A DNA stretch of 40,657 bases from Algibacter sp. (GTDB lineage: Bacteria; Bacteroidota; Bacteroidia; Flavobacteriales; Flavobacteriaceae), in contig NZ_JAQWOO010000023.1 in NCBI RefSeq assembly GCF_029245835.1, positions 1 to 40,657 on the forward strand, written 5' to 3'. Below are positions 7,787 through 16,206 of this stretch, in pieces; the stretch's first letter is position 1, and every line of letters begins with the position of its first letter. Both the position numbers and the translations under genes were made by a program. The notes below the pieces were generated by a model. That model saw only the letters and a list, made by a program, of their open reading frames with translations, made no database searches and was not told the DNA's origin.

Positions 7787-8869
7787 ATGGGATATAAAAA
7801 CTTTCCAATGGTGCCAAGAGTTATTTTTGGCAGAGGTAGTTTCAATCAAATAAACGAAGTTTTAGCGTTAAAACGCTTAAGCATAAACGCTCCTTTTATT
7901 TTCTTAGTTGATGATGTGTTTAGAAATAATCCGAACATCACTTCAATACTATCATTATCATATGATGATAGGATTATTTATGTATCTGCAAAAGAAGAAC
8001 CAAAAACCTCACAAGTAGATCAACTTGTTGAAGACATCATATTAAAATCAAAACAACGCCCTTCAGGTATTATAGGCATTGGTGGTGGTACTGTTTTAGA
8101 TCTAGCTAAAGCCGTAGCTATCATGTTAACTAATGAAGGTGGAGCAAAAGATTATCAAGGTTGGGATTTAGTAAAAAATCCAGCAATATACCATGTAGGT
8201 ATTCCAACCATATCTGGTACAGGTTCTGAAGTCTCAAGAACTACAGTATTAACGGGGCCAGAAAGAAAACTAGGAATTAATTCTGATTACACCCCTTTTG
8301 ATCAAGTTATTTTAGATTCAGAACTTACTAAAGAACTTCCAAGAGACCAATGGTTTTATACAGGAATGGATTGTTATATTCACTGCATTGAATCATTAAC
8401 TGGAACATATCTGAATACATTTAGCGAAACCTATGGCAACATGGCTTTAGATTTATGCAAAGAGATATTCTTAGATGGCAATCTTACTGAAATAGAAGCA
8501 CGGGATAAACTCATGATGGCCTCATGGCATGGAGGCATGAGTATTGCATATTCACAAGTTGGTATTGCACATGCCATGAGTTATGGCTTATCCTACTTAC
8601 TAGGTACAAAACATGGGATAGGTAATTGTATTGTGTTTGACCATTTAGAAGATTATTATCCAGAAGGTGTTAAAGTTTTCAAACAAATGAAAGCTAAACA
8701 TAACATTACTTTACCTCAAGGTATTTGTGCTGATTTAGCCGATAGAGAATTTGATATTATGATTAATGTAGCTTTAAGTCTTGATCCACTTTGGGAAAAT
8801 GCCATTGGTAAAAACTGGAAAAAAATTATCACAAGAGAAAAATTAAGAACATTATATCAAAAGATGTAA
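7787..8869 (+). CDS. kdnB: 3-deoxy-alpha-D-manno-octulosonate 8-oxidase (iron-containing alcohol dehydrogenase family)
   Basis: KdnB oxidises C8 of Kdo to the aldehyde, which KdnA then transaminates to 8-amino-Kdo, as described for Shewanella. The 360-residue protein is a type III (Fe/Zn) alcohol dehydrogenase. The nucleotide loop G-I-G-G-G-T-V-L-D is at 97-105 and S-G-T-G-S-E-V-S at 143-150. The metal ligands are all present in family spacing: D195, H199, H262 and H276. The N-terminal K-N-F-P-M-V-P-R-V-I-F-G-R-G-S-F fits the KdnB subgroup rather than general alcohol dehydrogenases. kdsB is nearby, but no kdnA-like aminotransferase is in the window. Assignment to the subgroup is by recollection of the family, not a search. 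Confidence 0.8.
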   Translation: MGYKNFPMVPRVIFGRGSFNQINEVLALKRLSINAPFIFLVDDVFRNNPNITSILSLSYDDRIIYVSAKEEPKTSQVDQLVEDIILKSKQRPSGIIGIGGGTVLDLAKAVAIMLTNEGGAKDYQGWDLVKNPAIYHVGIPTISGTGSEVSRTTVLTGPERKLGINSDYTPFDQVILDSELTKELPRDQWFYTGMDCYIHCIESLTGTYLNTFSETYGNMALDLCKEIFLDGNLTEIEARDKLMMASWHGGMSIAYSQVGIAHAMSYGLSYLLGTKHGIGNCIVFDHLEDYYPEGVKVFKQMKAKHNITLPQGICADLADREFDIMINVALSLDPLWENAIGKNWKKIITREKLRTLYQKM

Positions 8870-8870
8870 T

Positions 8871-9419
8871 ATGCAATGGTTAGCCAAATTTTTTTATTTT
8901 AAAATTTTAGGTTGGCAAGTTGTTGGTAACACTACTTTCTCTAAAGAAACTATAAAAAAAGCCGTAATTATTGCTGCACCCCATACCAGTTGGCATGACT
9001 TCTACATTGGTGTTCTATTGCGGGCTGTAACTGGAGTAAAAACAAATTTTATTGGAAAAAAAGAGCTTTTTGTTTTTCCTTTAGGGTGGTTTTTCAGAAT
9101 ACTAGGAGGCGCTCCAATAAACAGACAATCAAACGAGAATAAAGTTGAAGCTATCGCTAAATTATTCGAGGAATACGATGAATTTAGAATGACACTAGCT
9201 CCAGAGGGTACAAGAAAAAAAGTAACCACGTGGCGAACAGGTTTTTACTATATTGCAAAACAAGCTAATGTTCCGATTATTATGTTTACGCTCGACTTTG
9301 AAAATAAACAGAATAAAATTTCAGAGCCGTTTTATCCAACCAATAATGTTGAGGCAGATTTTGAATATATGCGTAGTTTTTACAAAGGCGTAAAAGGCAA
9401 GATTCCTGAGTATTCTTAA
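8871..9419 (+). CDS. PlsC-like 1-acyl-glycerol-3-phosphate acyltransferase family protein
   Basis: The 182-residue member of the LPLAT/PlsC family has the catalytic H-x4-D motif at residues 38-43 (P-H-T-S-W-H-D). The acceptor-phosphate motif is P-E-G-T-R at 111-115, and F-P-L-G-W-F-F-R-I-L-G-G-A-P-I-N-R lies between them. It has no strong N-terminal membrane anchor, which fits the short subfamily related to MlaA-type or ornithine-lipid acyltransferases rather than full PlsC. It probably acylates a membrane lipid at the cytoplasmic face. It starts one base after the kdnB stop, so it shares that transcript and supports an envelope-lipid role for the unit. Confidence 0.8.
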   Translation: MQWLAKFFYFKILGWQVVGNTTFSKETIKKAVIIAAPHTSWHDFYIGVLLRAVTGVKTNFIGKKELFVFPLGWFFRILGGAPINRQSNENKVEAIAKLFEEYDEFRMTLAPEGTRKKVTTWRTGFYYIAKQANVPIIMFTLDFENKQNKISEPFYPTNNVEADFEYMRSFYKGVKGKIPEYS

Positions 9420-9526
9420 TGTCATTTTTAATTTGGCACAGAAATTGCAGAAAAAAGTATGAGCACATGAAACATAAAGTAAACAATTGATTGTTCCTAA
9501 AAAGAAACATGAGGCTACCCCAAAAC

Positions 9527-9556
9527 AAAAGCTACTCCAATTACGAAGTAGCTTTT
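9527..9556. terminator. Bidirectional intrinsic terminator
   Basis: A 10-bp inverted repeat AAAAGCTACT / AGTAGCTTTT (9527-9536 and 9547-9556, 10-nt loop) is flanked by a T-run on each strand. It separates the converging acyltransferase and metalloprotease genes. Confidence 0.8.
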
Positions 9557-9583
9557 TTGTTTTTAGTATAAATAGGATTTTTA

Positions 9584-12169
9584 CTATTTTATTTCTTTAA
9601 CAGCATTATCTATGAGTGTTCTTAAATGTTGTTTGTGAGCTCTAGAAGCTATATTCCCAGAAGGTGCAGCCATAGTTCTAATCGCTTTTAAATTATATAA
9701 AGCCATAGATTTAGAATTATGTGTATATCTGCTACTTTGTTTTCCAGTTAATATATTAATCAACATATTGGTGTATTCCAATTGTAGGTTTTGTCTAAAT
9801 GAATTAACAGAACTATAGATGTCAGATTTAAAAATAGCATGATTTAAATCTGTCATAAAAGTAGACAACTTATATGTATTCCCATAAAGTTCAGAATCTG
9901 TTATACGTTGTAATGTATTGGGGTGTAAAAGATGACCTAAGACTCTTTTTTGATAATTTAAAACTTGATTATGAATTTTTGGATCTTCTTGAGAGTAATC
10001 AAAACCACGGCGTTGTCTAGCTATATAATTGTATAAATCATTAGGTACATCAAAAGCATCAGGTGCAAACATATAGGTCTTTAAAGCGTTCATAGCTCTT
10101 TTTTGATCTTCTAAGCTTACTGGAGTGTAAGGTTGTGTTTCTCCTTCTTGTCCTGCCATAGCACGATCTACATAAACTCCACCAATATATCTAGAAAAAA
10201 CATTTCCAGCGATTGCTTTTTGATTACTAAGTGAATAATATACACGTCTTAATTCATGATAGGATTGTCCTTCTCTAGTGAATTTAGTTTTTGCTTCTTT
10301 TAAAAGCTCATTAGATAACTCAATACGATCAATAAAATAGGTGACTGGATCACTTGATTGATCAAAAACCATAACTCTTGGGTCTATACCTGTGCTGGAA
10401 GAACGCATATCATCCGCATCATTACCAAATATATGTTCTGGTTTTGTAGATTCATTTAATAAGGCTTGACGATCCGCTTCTGTTTTAAATGGGGTATATC
10501 CTAATTGAATTGCCCAAACATCATAAGGACCAACAGTAACATCATCATATTGTCCTTGCTTGCTTCTGTCTTTAGTAACGTTTGTAATAGCATAATCCAT
10601 TATAGAGGCGGTTAAACATTTACCTTCTATGAATTCAGGATCAGCTAATTGAGCAGGAGTAAATAATTGGCTGGCCTTCATATTATGGTTTAGTCCTAAC
10701 GTATGGCCGACTTCATGTATAATTAATCCAGTAATAGTTTCTTTTTGTAAACGTTTTATTTGGGTATCCGAAGCGCTAAAAATCATTGCTGCCGATTTTG
10801 CAAAATGATAATTTTGTATTACGCCTTCCCTTAGTGTACAATTCATTTCAGTTTCATAGTCATCAGATTTAAAATCGTTATTACCTCCGCTAGATTCATA
10901 TAGTTTCGAGTTAAAACCACTACCAGTTATCATTGTATATTCTAACATAATATCTGCTCCAAAAATCTCACCTGTTTTTGGGTTTTTCAAACTTGGCCCA
11001 TAGCCACCAAAAGGAGGTTGTGGTGAAGCCGTCCATCGTAATACATTATACCTTATATCGCCTGCATCCCATTCCGCATCGTCAGGTTGTTGTTTAACTA
11101 CAATAGCATTTTTAAAGCCTGCTTTTTCAAAAGCTTTGTTCCATTCTAAAACTGCATTTTTAATAGTTTCTCGCCATTCTACAGGTGTAGAGTTTTCCAT
11201 CCACCAAGTAATTGGTTTTACCGGTTCAGAAAGCGCTTGTTCAGGATTTTTCTTTTTTAAATGCCACCTATTAATTAAATCCCGATAGGGTGTTGAACTT
11301 GCAGAAGTTTGGTCAGTCACTTCATTTGTAAAATAACCCACTCTAGGGTCATCAAATCGCGGTTCATAATCATTTTTGGGCATTGCAATTAAACTATGAA
11401 ACACTTTAATACTTACGTTCCTACCATCTGAAACAGCATTAGAACCAGCATTTAATAAAGATGATGTCGAATAAACATATTCCACTTCTAAATTTGTGTT
11501 TTCAGGATAACTTTTAATATCGTTTATTTTAGTTTTTCCTTTATCCAAACCTCCTAATTTAAAAGCAGTGGGAGAGGTTCCTGGTCTTGCGGAAGGTTTT
11601 ATCTGTATAAACGTTTCTTTTAAAAACAAATCATCGGCTTTTATTAAATAGAGTCCACGCTCTTTATCATGAGCTTCAATTTTTAAGCTAGCCATAATGC
11701 CTTTACTGATATTAGCATCTTTCGATTTTGAAATGGCATTATCAGGATCAAAATAAAAGGATGTATTTTGAGTTATGAATTCAATTTTATCAAAAAACTT
11801 TTCAACCTTAAATACTTTAGATCCTCTGTAAGACCCTCTGTTTATTCTACCTGCATCCATTACCCCATCAGCAATTTGTGCAAAATGAATATACTCTTTT
11901 TCTAATTGATTTTTAGAGATTACCATTTGTGTCGAACCAGTAATCGTATCCTGATAAATAGTAAATAAACCTTCAATTTTTTTACTTGATTTTGTTAAGT
12001 CCTTTATGCTTTTCTTTTTAGCTTTTTTGGGAGCTTTTGTAACAACTTCTGTGTCATCTTTTTTCTTTTTTTTCTTTTTCTTTTGAGCTTCTGTGTTTTG
12101 AGGTATCAGAAATAAAACCATAGCCATAATTAAGCAACAATACTTAATAGCATTTTTTGTAAACATCAT
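9584..12169 (-). CDS. Secreted zinc-dependent metalloprotease (DUF4953/DUF5117 type)
   Basis: The 861-residue protein has a Sec signal peptide (hydrophobic core at about 8-23, cleavage near T-E-A-Q), followed by an unusual run of eight lysines at about 30-37 and a Lys-rich linker to about 62. The catalytic zinc site is a metzincin H-E-V-G-H-T-L-G-L-N-H at 485-495, with a Met-turn S-I-M-D-Y and M524. This layout, with N-terminal DUF5117/DUF5118-like and C-terminal DUF4953-like regions, is typical of large Bacteroidota metalloproteases. No type IX sorting domain is visible at the C-terminus, so it is probably periplasmic or released by another route. It likely degrades proteins for nutrition, but substrates are unknown. 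It appears monocistronic, with a terminator after it. Confidence 0.88.
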   Translation of the reverse strand: MMFTKNAIKYCCLIMAMVLFLIPQNTEAQKKKKKKKKDDTEVVTKAPKKAKKKSIKDLTKSSKKIEGLFTIYQDTITGSTQMVISKNQLEKEYIHFAQIADGVMDAGRINRGSYRGSKVFKVEKFFDKIEFITQNTSFYFDPDNAISKSKDANISKGIMASLKIEAHDKERGLYLIKADDLFLKETFIQIKPSARPGTSPTAFKLGGLDKGKTKINDIKSYPENTNLEVEYVYSTSSLLNAGSNAVSDGRNVSIKVFHSLIAMPKNDYEPRFDDPRVGYFTNEVTDQTSASSTPYRDLINRWHLKKKNPEQALSEPVKPITWWMENSTPVEWRETIKNAVLEWNKAFEKAGFKNAIVVKQQPDDAEWDAGDIRYNVLRWTASPQPPFGGYGPSLKNPKTGEIFGADIMLEYTMITGSGFNSKLYESSGGNNDFKSDDYETEMNCTLREGVIQNYHFAKSAAMIFSASDTQIKRLQKETITGLIIHEVGHTLGLNHNMKASQLFTPAQLADPEFIEGKCLTASIMDYAITNVTKDRSKQGQYDDVTVGPYDVWAIQLGYTPFKTEADRQALLNESTKPEHIFGNDADDMRSSSTGIDPRVMVFDQSSDPVTYFIDRIELSNELLKEAKTKFTREGQSYHELRRVYYSLSNQKAIAGNVFSRYIGGVYVDRAMAGQEGETQPYTPVSLEDQKRAMNALKTYMFAPDAFDVPNDLYNYIARQRRGFDYSQEDPKIHNQVLNYQKRVLGHLLHPNTLQRITDSELYGNTYKLSTFMTDLNHAIFKSDIYSSVNSFRQNLQLEYTNMLINILTGKQSSRYTHNSKSMALYNLKAIRTMAAPSGNIASRAHKQHLRTLIDNAVKEIK

Positions 12170-12213
12170 ACTTTTAAAAGATTATTAGGGAAAACCCTTG
12201 ATTATTTAAATTA

Positions 12214-12287
12214 GTCGGTTTAAAAGTAAAAAGAAATAAATCCATTTGTATTTAAATAAAAGTTAAAATATTTATAGGTCGGTTTAA
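12214..12287. promoter_or_regulatory. Repeated decamer in the divergent promoter region
   Basis: GTCGGTTTAA occurs at 12214-12223 and again at 12278-12287 in the 137-bp region between the divergent metalloprotease and NYN genes. The two copies are in the same orientation, 64 bp apart. They could be a paired operator or simple chance; nothing else is recognised here. Confidence 0.25.
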
Positions 12288-12306
12288 TTATATATCTTTA
12301 TAAACT

Positions 12307-13044
12307 ATGATTAAAGACACAAAAATAGCCGTATTGATAGATGGAGATAACATTCCATCAAAATATATAACAGAGATGATGGAGGAAATCACTAAATATG
12401 GTACACCTACGATAAAACGTATTTATGGTGATTGGACAAAACCGCACTTAAGCAAATGGAAAAATGTATTGTTAGAAAATGCTATTACACCTATACAGCA
12501 ATACGGGTATACTACGGGTAAAAATGCGACCGATTCTGCTATGATAATAGATGCCATGGATATACTATACTCCGAAAAAGTTAATGGGTTTTGTTTAGTG
12601 TCTTCTGATAGTGATTTCACAAAACTAGCTACGCGTTTACGTGAAGCTGCCATGGTAGTTTATGGAATGGGTGAGAAGAAAACACCAAATCCATTTATAG
12701 TAGCATGTGATAAATTTATTTATTTAGAAATTCTTGCAAGTGATGAGGATGTTGAAAAGGATAAAAAAGGAAGTAAAGCTAAAAAAGCAAATTTATATAA
12801 CATTACACCTAAAGTAATTAAACTTCTTCAACATTCTGTTGATGATGCTTCAGATGATGATGGATGGGCATTCCTTGGTGATGTTGGCTCTTTAATACTT
12901 AAAAAACAACCTAATTTTGACGCTCGTAACTTTGGATTTCAAAAACTAACACCACTTTTTAAATCGCTTCCACAATTTGAAATGGAAAGACGTGACCAAG
13001 CCAATACGCGTTTCAAATTGATTTATGTTAAAAATAAAGATTAG
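12307..13044 (+). CDS. NYN-domain putative nuclease with C-terminal LOTUS/OST-HTH domain
   Basis: The 245-residue protein has a PIN-like NYN domain in residues 1-140. The acidic metal-site residues are visible: I-D-G-D-N (D12, D14), D76 in N-A-T-D-S-A, and S-S-D-S-D-F (D101, D103). A Lys-rich linker (about 153-166) leads to a winged-helix LOTUS/OST-HTH-like domain (about 168-240) with the late motif N-F-G-F-Q-K-L-T-P-L-F-K-S-L. This LabA/Marf1-like architecture is widespread in bacteria and is thought to bind or cut RNA. Its targets here are unknown. The stop codon overlaps the stop of the converging oxidoreductase gene by 4 bp. Confidence 0.88.
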   Translation: MIKDTKIAVLIDGDNIPSKYITEMMEEITKYGTPTIKRIYGDWTKPHLSKWKNVLLENAITPIQQYGYTTGKNATDSAMIIDAMDILYSEKVNGFCLVSSDSDFTKLATRLREAAMVVYGMGEKKTPNPFIVACDKFIYLEILASDEDVEKDKKGSKAKKANLYNITPKVIKLLQHSVDDASDDDGWAFLGDVGSLILKKQPNFDARNFGFQKLTPLFKSLPQFEMERRDQANTRFKLIYVKNKD

Positions 13045-14006
13045 ATTTCCCCTAATATTTTATCCATTATCCAACTGGTATGTAACGCAGTTTTTCCAGT
13101 AGAGGGGTGCAGTTTTATTTTGCTATTAAAAAAATCACTTATATTTTGAACATGGAATTCCTGAATGTGTTTTGGGTTTTCTATAAAAAGTTCTTCATTT
13201 TTTGTATCACTTTTTAAGATGATTGGATTATCGTGAAACACGGAAAATTCAATTGTACCTTTACTTCCAAATATGGTTACGGTATCTAAGTGGCTATTAC
13301 TTCCAAAATTCCAAATTCCAGAACCTGTAATCCCTTTTTTATGTAACCACGAAGCCGTTACAGCATCTTTAGAAGAATACAACCCTTGTTGATTTAAGCT
13401 AAATCCTTTCGCATCAACAACATCTCCTAAAAAAAAGGTAAATAAATCTAATCCATGGCTAGCTAAATCGTCAAAATATCCAGCAGGAGCCACTTTAACA
13501 TCTGTTCGCCAATTATAAATTTTAGATGTATCTATTTTACTAGCTGGTTTACTTAAATGTGCACTTATATGTCTTACATCACCTATATAATTATTAGCTA
13601 ACCATTCTTTAACTTTTAAAAAACGAGGTAATGAACGTCTGTAATATGCAACAAACAAAGGAATACTTCTCGCTTCAAAAGCTTTTTGAATTTCTAAACT
13701 TTCAGCATAACTAGGTGATAAGGGTTTTTCAATACAACATGGTTTACCAGCTTTTGCAACTTTTAAAGCGTAGTATTGATGAGTATCTGGAGGTGTGGCA
13801 ATGTAAACAGCATCAATATTTGGGTCGTTTATTAAAGCTTCAGCATCGGTAAACGTCTTTTGTATGTTATGGCGTTTTGCATAGTCTTCAAGTTTTTCTT
13901 CATTACGACGCATCACTGCTACAACATTAAAACCTTCTGTTTGTTGAAAAGCTGGACCACTTTTAACTTCTGTTACACTTCCGCAGCCAATAAATCCCCA
14001 ATTCAT
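13041..14006 (-). CDS. Gfo/Idh/MocA family NAD(P)-dependent oxidoreductase
   Basis: The 321-residue protein has an N-terminal Rossmann fold beginning W-G-F-I-G-C-G-S-V-T-E (residues 2-12), where the third Gly position of the usual G-x-G-x-x-G is altered. The family motif E-K-P-L-S-P-S-Y, with its catalytic-region Lys, is near residues 93-100. The C-terminal part has the beta-sheet substrate domain, including a G-Y-F-D-D-L-A-S-H-G-L-D metal- or substrate-site stretch. Members oxidise or reduce sugars, inositols or biliverdin, so the substrate is open. It is convergent with the NYN gene, overlapping by 4 bp, and no sugar-catabolism genes flank it. Confidence 0.88.
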   Translation of the reverse strand: MNWGFIGCGSVTEVKSGPAFQQTEGFNVVAVMRRNEEKLEDYAKRHNIQKTFTDAEALINDPNIDAVYIATPPDTHQYYALKVAKAGKPCCIEKPLSPSYAESLEIQKAFEARSIPLFVAYYRRSLPRFLKVKEWLANNYIGDVRHISAHLSKPASKIDTSKIYNWRTDVKVAPAGYFDDLASHGLDLFTFFLGDVVDAKGFSLNQQGLYSSKDAVTASWLHKKGITGSGIWNFGSNSHLDTVTIFGSKGTIEFSVFHDNPIILKSDTKNEELFIENPKHIQEFHVQNISDFFNSKIKLHPSTGKTALHTSWIMDKILGEI

Positions 14007-14033
14007 AATATTACGATTTTAAAAATATTCCTA

Positions 14034-14112
14034 ATGTCACTTCGAACGCAGTCATGAACTTCAAAACATAGAAATATTATAGGTTTAAACTGCGCGCTCA
14101 ACAAGATCCTTC
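14034..14112. repeat. Degenerate intergenic palindromic repeat
   Basis: The segment GTCACTTCGAACGCAGTC (from about 14036) and the later ACTGCGCGCT (14089-14098) look like the two eroded arms of the TCACTTCGAGCGCAGTCGAG-type palindrome that is scattered through flavobacterial genomes, as I remember it. CGCAGT (14047-14052) and ACTGCG (14089-14094) still pair. It lies between the Gfo/Idh/MocA gene and yebC. Confidence 0.4.
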
Positions 14113-14134
14113 GTTTTTGTAAGTATAAAATGTA

Positions 14135-14854
14135 TTAATCTGTACTTTCTTCCATAGTATGATATACGTTTTGCACGTCATCATCTTCTTCAAGTTTTTC
14201 TAGTAACTTTTCAACATCTGCAGCTTGTTCTGCTGAAAGCGGTTTAGTAACCTGCGGTATACGCTCAAATCCAGATGATAAAATTTCTATTTCGCGGTTT
14301 TCCAATTCAGCTTGAATAGCTCCAAAACTTTCAAAAGGAGCATATATTAAAATTCCATCATCATCAGCAAAAACCTCTTCTGCTCCAAAATCAATAAATT
14401 CTAATTCAACTTCTTCAGGGTCTAAACCTTCAGCATCAATTCTGAAATTACAGGTATGGTCGAACATAAAAACCACAGAACCCGATGTTCCTAAACTACC
14501 ATCACATTTATTAAAATAACTGCGTACATTAGCTACAGTTCTGGTATTATTATCAGTGGCCGTTTCAACTAAAACAGCAATACCATGAGGTGCATAACCC
14601 TCAAAAATAACTTCTTTATAATCGCCTTGCCCTTTTTCACTTGCTTTTTTTATGGCGCGTTCTACATTATCCTTTGGCATGTTTACAGATTTTGCATTCT
14701 GTATAACCGCTCTTAACCTAGAATTACTATCTGGATCTGGACCACCTTCTTTTACTGCCATAACAATATCTTTACCAATACGTGTAAAGGCTTTGCTCAT
14801 AGCAGACCAACGCTTCATTTTTCTCGCTTTTCTAAACTCGAAAGCTCTTCCCAT
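14135..14854 (-). CDS. yebC: YebC/PmpR family protein (TACO1-like)
   Basis: The 239-residue protein is of normal length for YebC/TACO1. It has the R-K-A-R-K-M-K-R-W start, then K-A-F-T-R-I-G-K-D-I and D-P-D-S-N-S-R-L-R, with N-M-P-K-D-N-V-E-R-A-I-K in the first domain and acidic C-terminal domains. The family was named as a transcriptional regulator, but recent work on YebC and TACO1 supports a role in translation of proline-rich sequences. The N-terminal variant A-F-E-F-R-K (instead of the common S-K-W-A-N-I-K) is typical of Bacteroidota members. No cotranscribed partner is obvious: 143 bp separate it from phhB upstream. Confidence 0.92.
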   Translation of the reverse strand: MGRAFEFRKARKMKRWSAMSKAFTRIGKDIVMAVKEGGPDPDSNSRLRAVIQNAKSVNMPKDNVERAIKKASEKGQGDYKEVIFEGYAPHGIAVLVETATDNNTRTVANVRSYFNKCDGSLGTSGSVVFMFDHTCNFRIDAEGLDPEEVELEFIDFGAEEVFADDDGILIYAPFESFGAIQAELENREIEILSSGFERIPQVTKPLSAEQAADVEKLLEKLEEDDDVQNVYHTMEESTD

Positions 14855-14997
14855 AATTTGAAGTTTTATTTTTTTTATTCCCTTAAAAAAAAGAATCTTT
14901 AATTTTATTCATGCAAATTTAAAAAAAACTAGTAATCAAAATAGAGCTTACCTAGTTTAATTTTTTTGAATGTTTTGACGGCTTATTACCAAATGTT

Positions 14998-15291
14998 TTA
15001 TTCCTCATCGGGTTCAACAATATGTTCAATGGCTTCGGCTAATTTAAAATCTTTATTTGTTACACCTCCAGCATCATGCGTAGATAATGATATGGTAAGC
15101 ACATTATAGACATTGCTCCAATTTGGATGATGATTTAAGGCTTCACATTCAAAAGCTATTCTACTCATGGCACTAAAACAATCTTTAAAGTTTTCAAATT
15201 CAAACTCGCCGTGTATAGCGTTATCATAATATTCCCAATCAGGAAAACGAAGTATTTTTTTTTCTATATCTTCTTGTGAAAGTTTACTCAT
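14998..15291 (-). CDS. phhB: 4a-hydroxytetrahydrobiopterin dehydratase (pterin-4-alpha-carbinolamine dehydratase)
   Basis: This 97-residue protein matches the PCD/DCoH family in full length. The signature E-A-L-N-H-H-P-N-W (about residues 50-58), a Tyr five residues later and T-H-D-A-G-G-V-T with the final conserved Asp are all present. The enzyme dehydrates the 4a-carbinolamine formed by aromatic amino-acid hydroxylases and so regenerates the pterin cofactor. No phenylalanine hydroxylase gene is in the window. It is the last of four minus-strand genes (gcvT, glsA, an SDR, phhB) with short spacing, so it may be carried on that transcript. Confidence 0.92.
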   Translation of the reverse strand: MSKLSQEDIEKKILRFPDWEYYDNAIHGEFEFENFKDCFSAMSRIAFECEALNHHPNWSNVYNVLTISLSTHDAGGVTNKDFKLAEAIEHIVEPDEE

Positions 15292-15346
15292 AATATCTAA
15301 GGTTTATTTTGAATTACAATGTAATCATTTCAAGAATTATTATCAA

Positions 15347-16180
15347 TTATAATTTTAAATCAGCTAATATAGCTTCACTTTTAATTTGAAGATGCTTTGG
15401 CAGTTTATTAAACTTTGGAAGCACAGCTAAATATCGATCATCATTGGTGGTATAAACACGTTTATAAATTGGTTTATTTTCAAATTCTAATGATGCAATA
15501 ATTTCTTTGATAAAATCCTCATGATGAACCAAATCGTTACTTCCTAAATGAAAAATACCGTATTTATTTCTATTAATGATATAATGAATTTGTTGCGTAA
15601 CTTTTGAATCTGTAGTCACATTCATTATTAAATTAGGAAACACTTCGATAGGTTCTTTTTCATTTATAAACTTAATTATTTCTTGAACTCTTGGAGATTG
15701 CGCACCAAAAACCATAGGTAGCCTTAAAATAGCAACTTGTTTTTTGGGTAAGCGTAACAACATGTTTTCGATTTTTATTTTAAAATGCCCATAAATACTA
15801 TTGCTATAGGTTTTATCTTCCTCGTAACTTGGATATTTAATATAAGCATCAAAAACGTTGGCAGATGATAGAAAAATAATTCTAATTTTATTTGCAAAAA
15901 CATATTCTGTAAGATGTTGATGCATCAATACTTGCTTTGAAAAATCACCCCGAATCGTTGAAATAATTATAGTAGGTTTAACAATATCTAAAATTTCATA
16001 AATATCATCTTCTTCAATATTATATTGAAAAAATTGATGATTTTTTTCAAACTGTTTACTGGTTGTATAGTAAGTGGCAAAGGCTTTAAAATAGGGGTAA
16101 AGCTCTTTATAAATAGCGCTTCCTAAAAAGCCACTAGCACCTATAATTAAAATTCTATGTTTATTTTCTCGTTTTATCAT
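15347..16180 (-). CDS. Extended SDR, RmlD-like NAD-dependent sugar epimerase/reductase
   Basis: The 277-residue protein has the extended short-chain dehydrogenase fold: G-A-S-G-F-L-G at residues 14-20 binds the dinucleotide and Y130-x3-K134 is the active-site pair (S-I-Y-G-H-F-K). The middle resembles dTDP-4-dehydrorhamnose reductase (RmlD), with L-R-L-P-M-V-F-G-A in the substrate region and H-L-G-S-N-D later. No other deoxysugar genes are adjacent, so rhamnose synthesis cannot be claimed. It sits 26 bp downstream of glsA on the same strand. Confidence 0.8.
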   Translation of the reverse strand: MIKRENKHRILIIGASGFLGSAIYKELYPYFKAFATYYTTSKQFEKNHQFFQYNIEEDDIYEILDIVKPTIIISTIRGDFSKQVLMHQHLTEYVFANKIRIIFLSSANVFDAYIKYPSYEEDKTYSNSIYGHFKIKIENMLLRLPKKQVAILRLPMVFGAQSPRVQEIIKFINEKEPIEVFPNLIMNVTTDSKVTQQIHYIINRNKYGIFHLGSNDLVHHEDFIKEIIASLEFENKPIYKRVYTTNDDRYLAVLPKFNKLPKHLQIKSEAILADLKL

Positions 16181-16206
16181 ACATCATAATCTACATCTAA
16201 AACACT

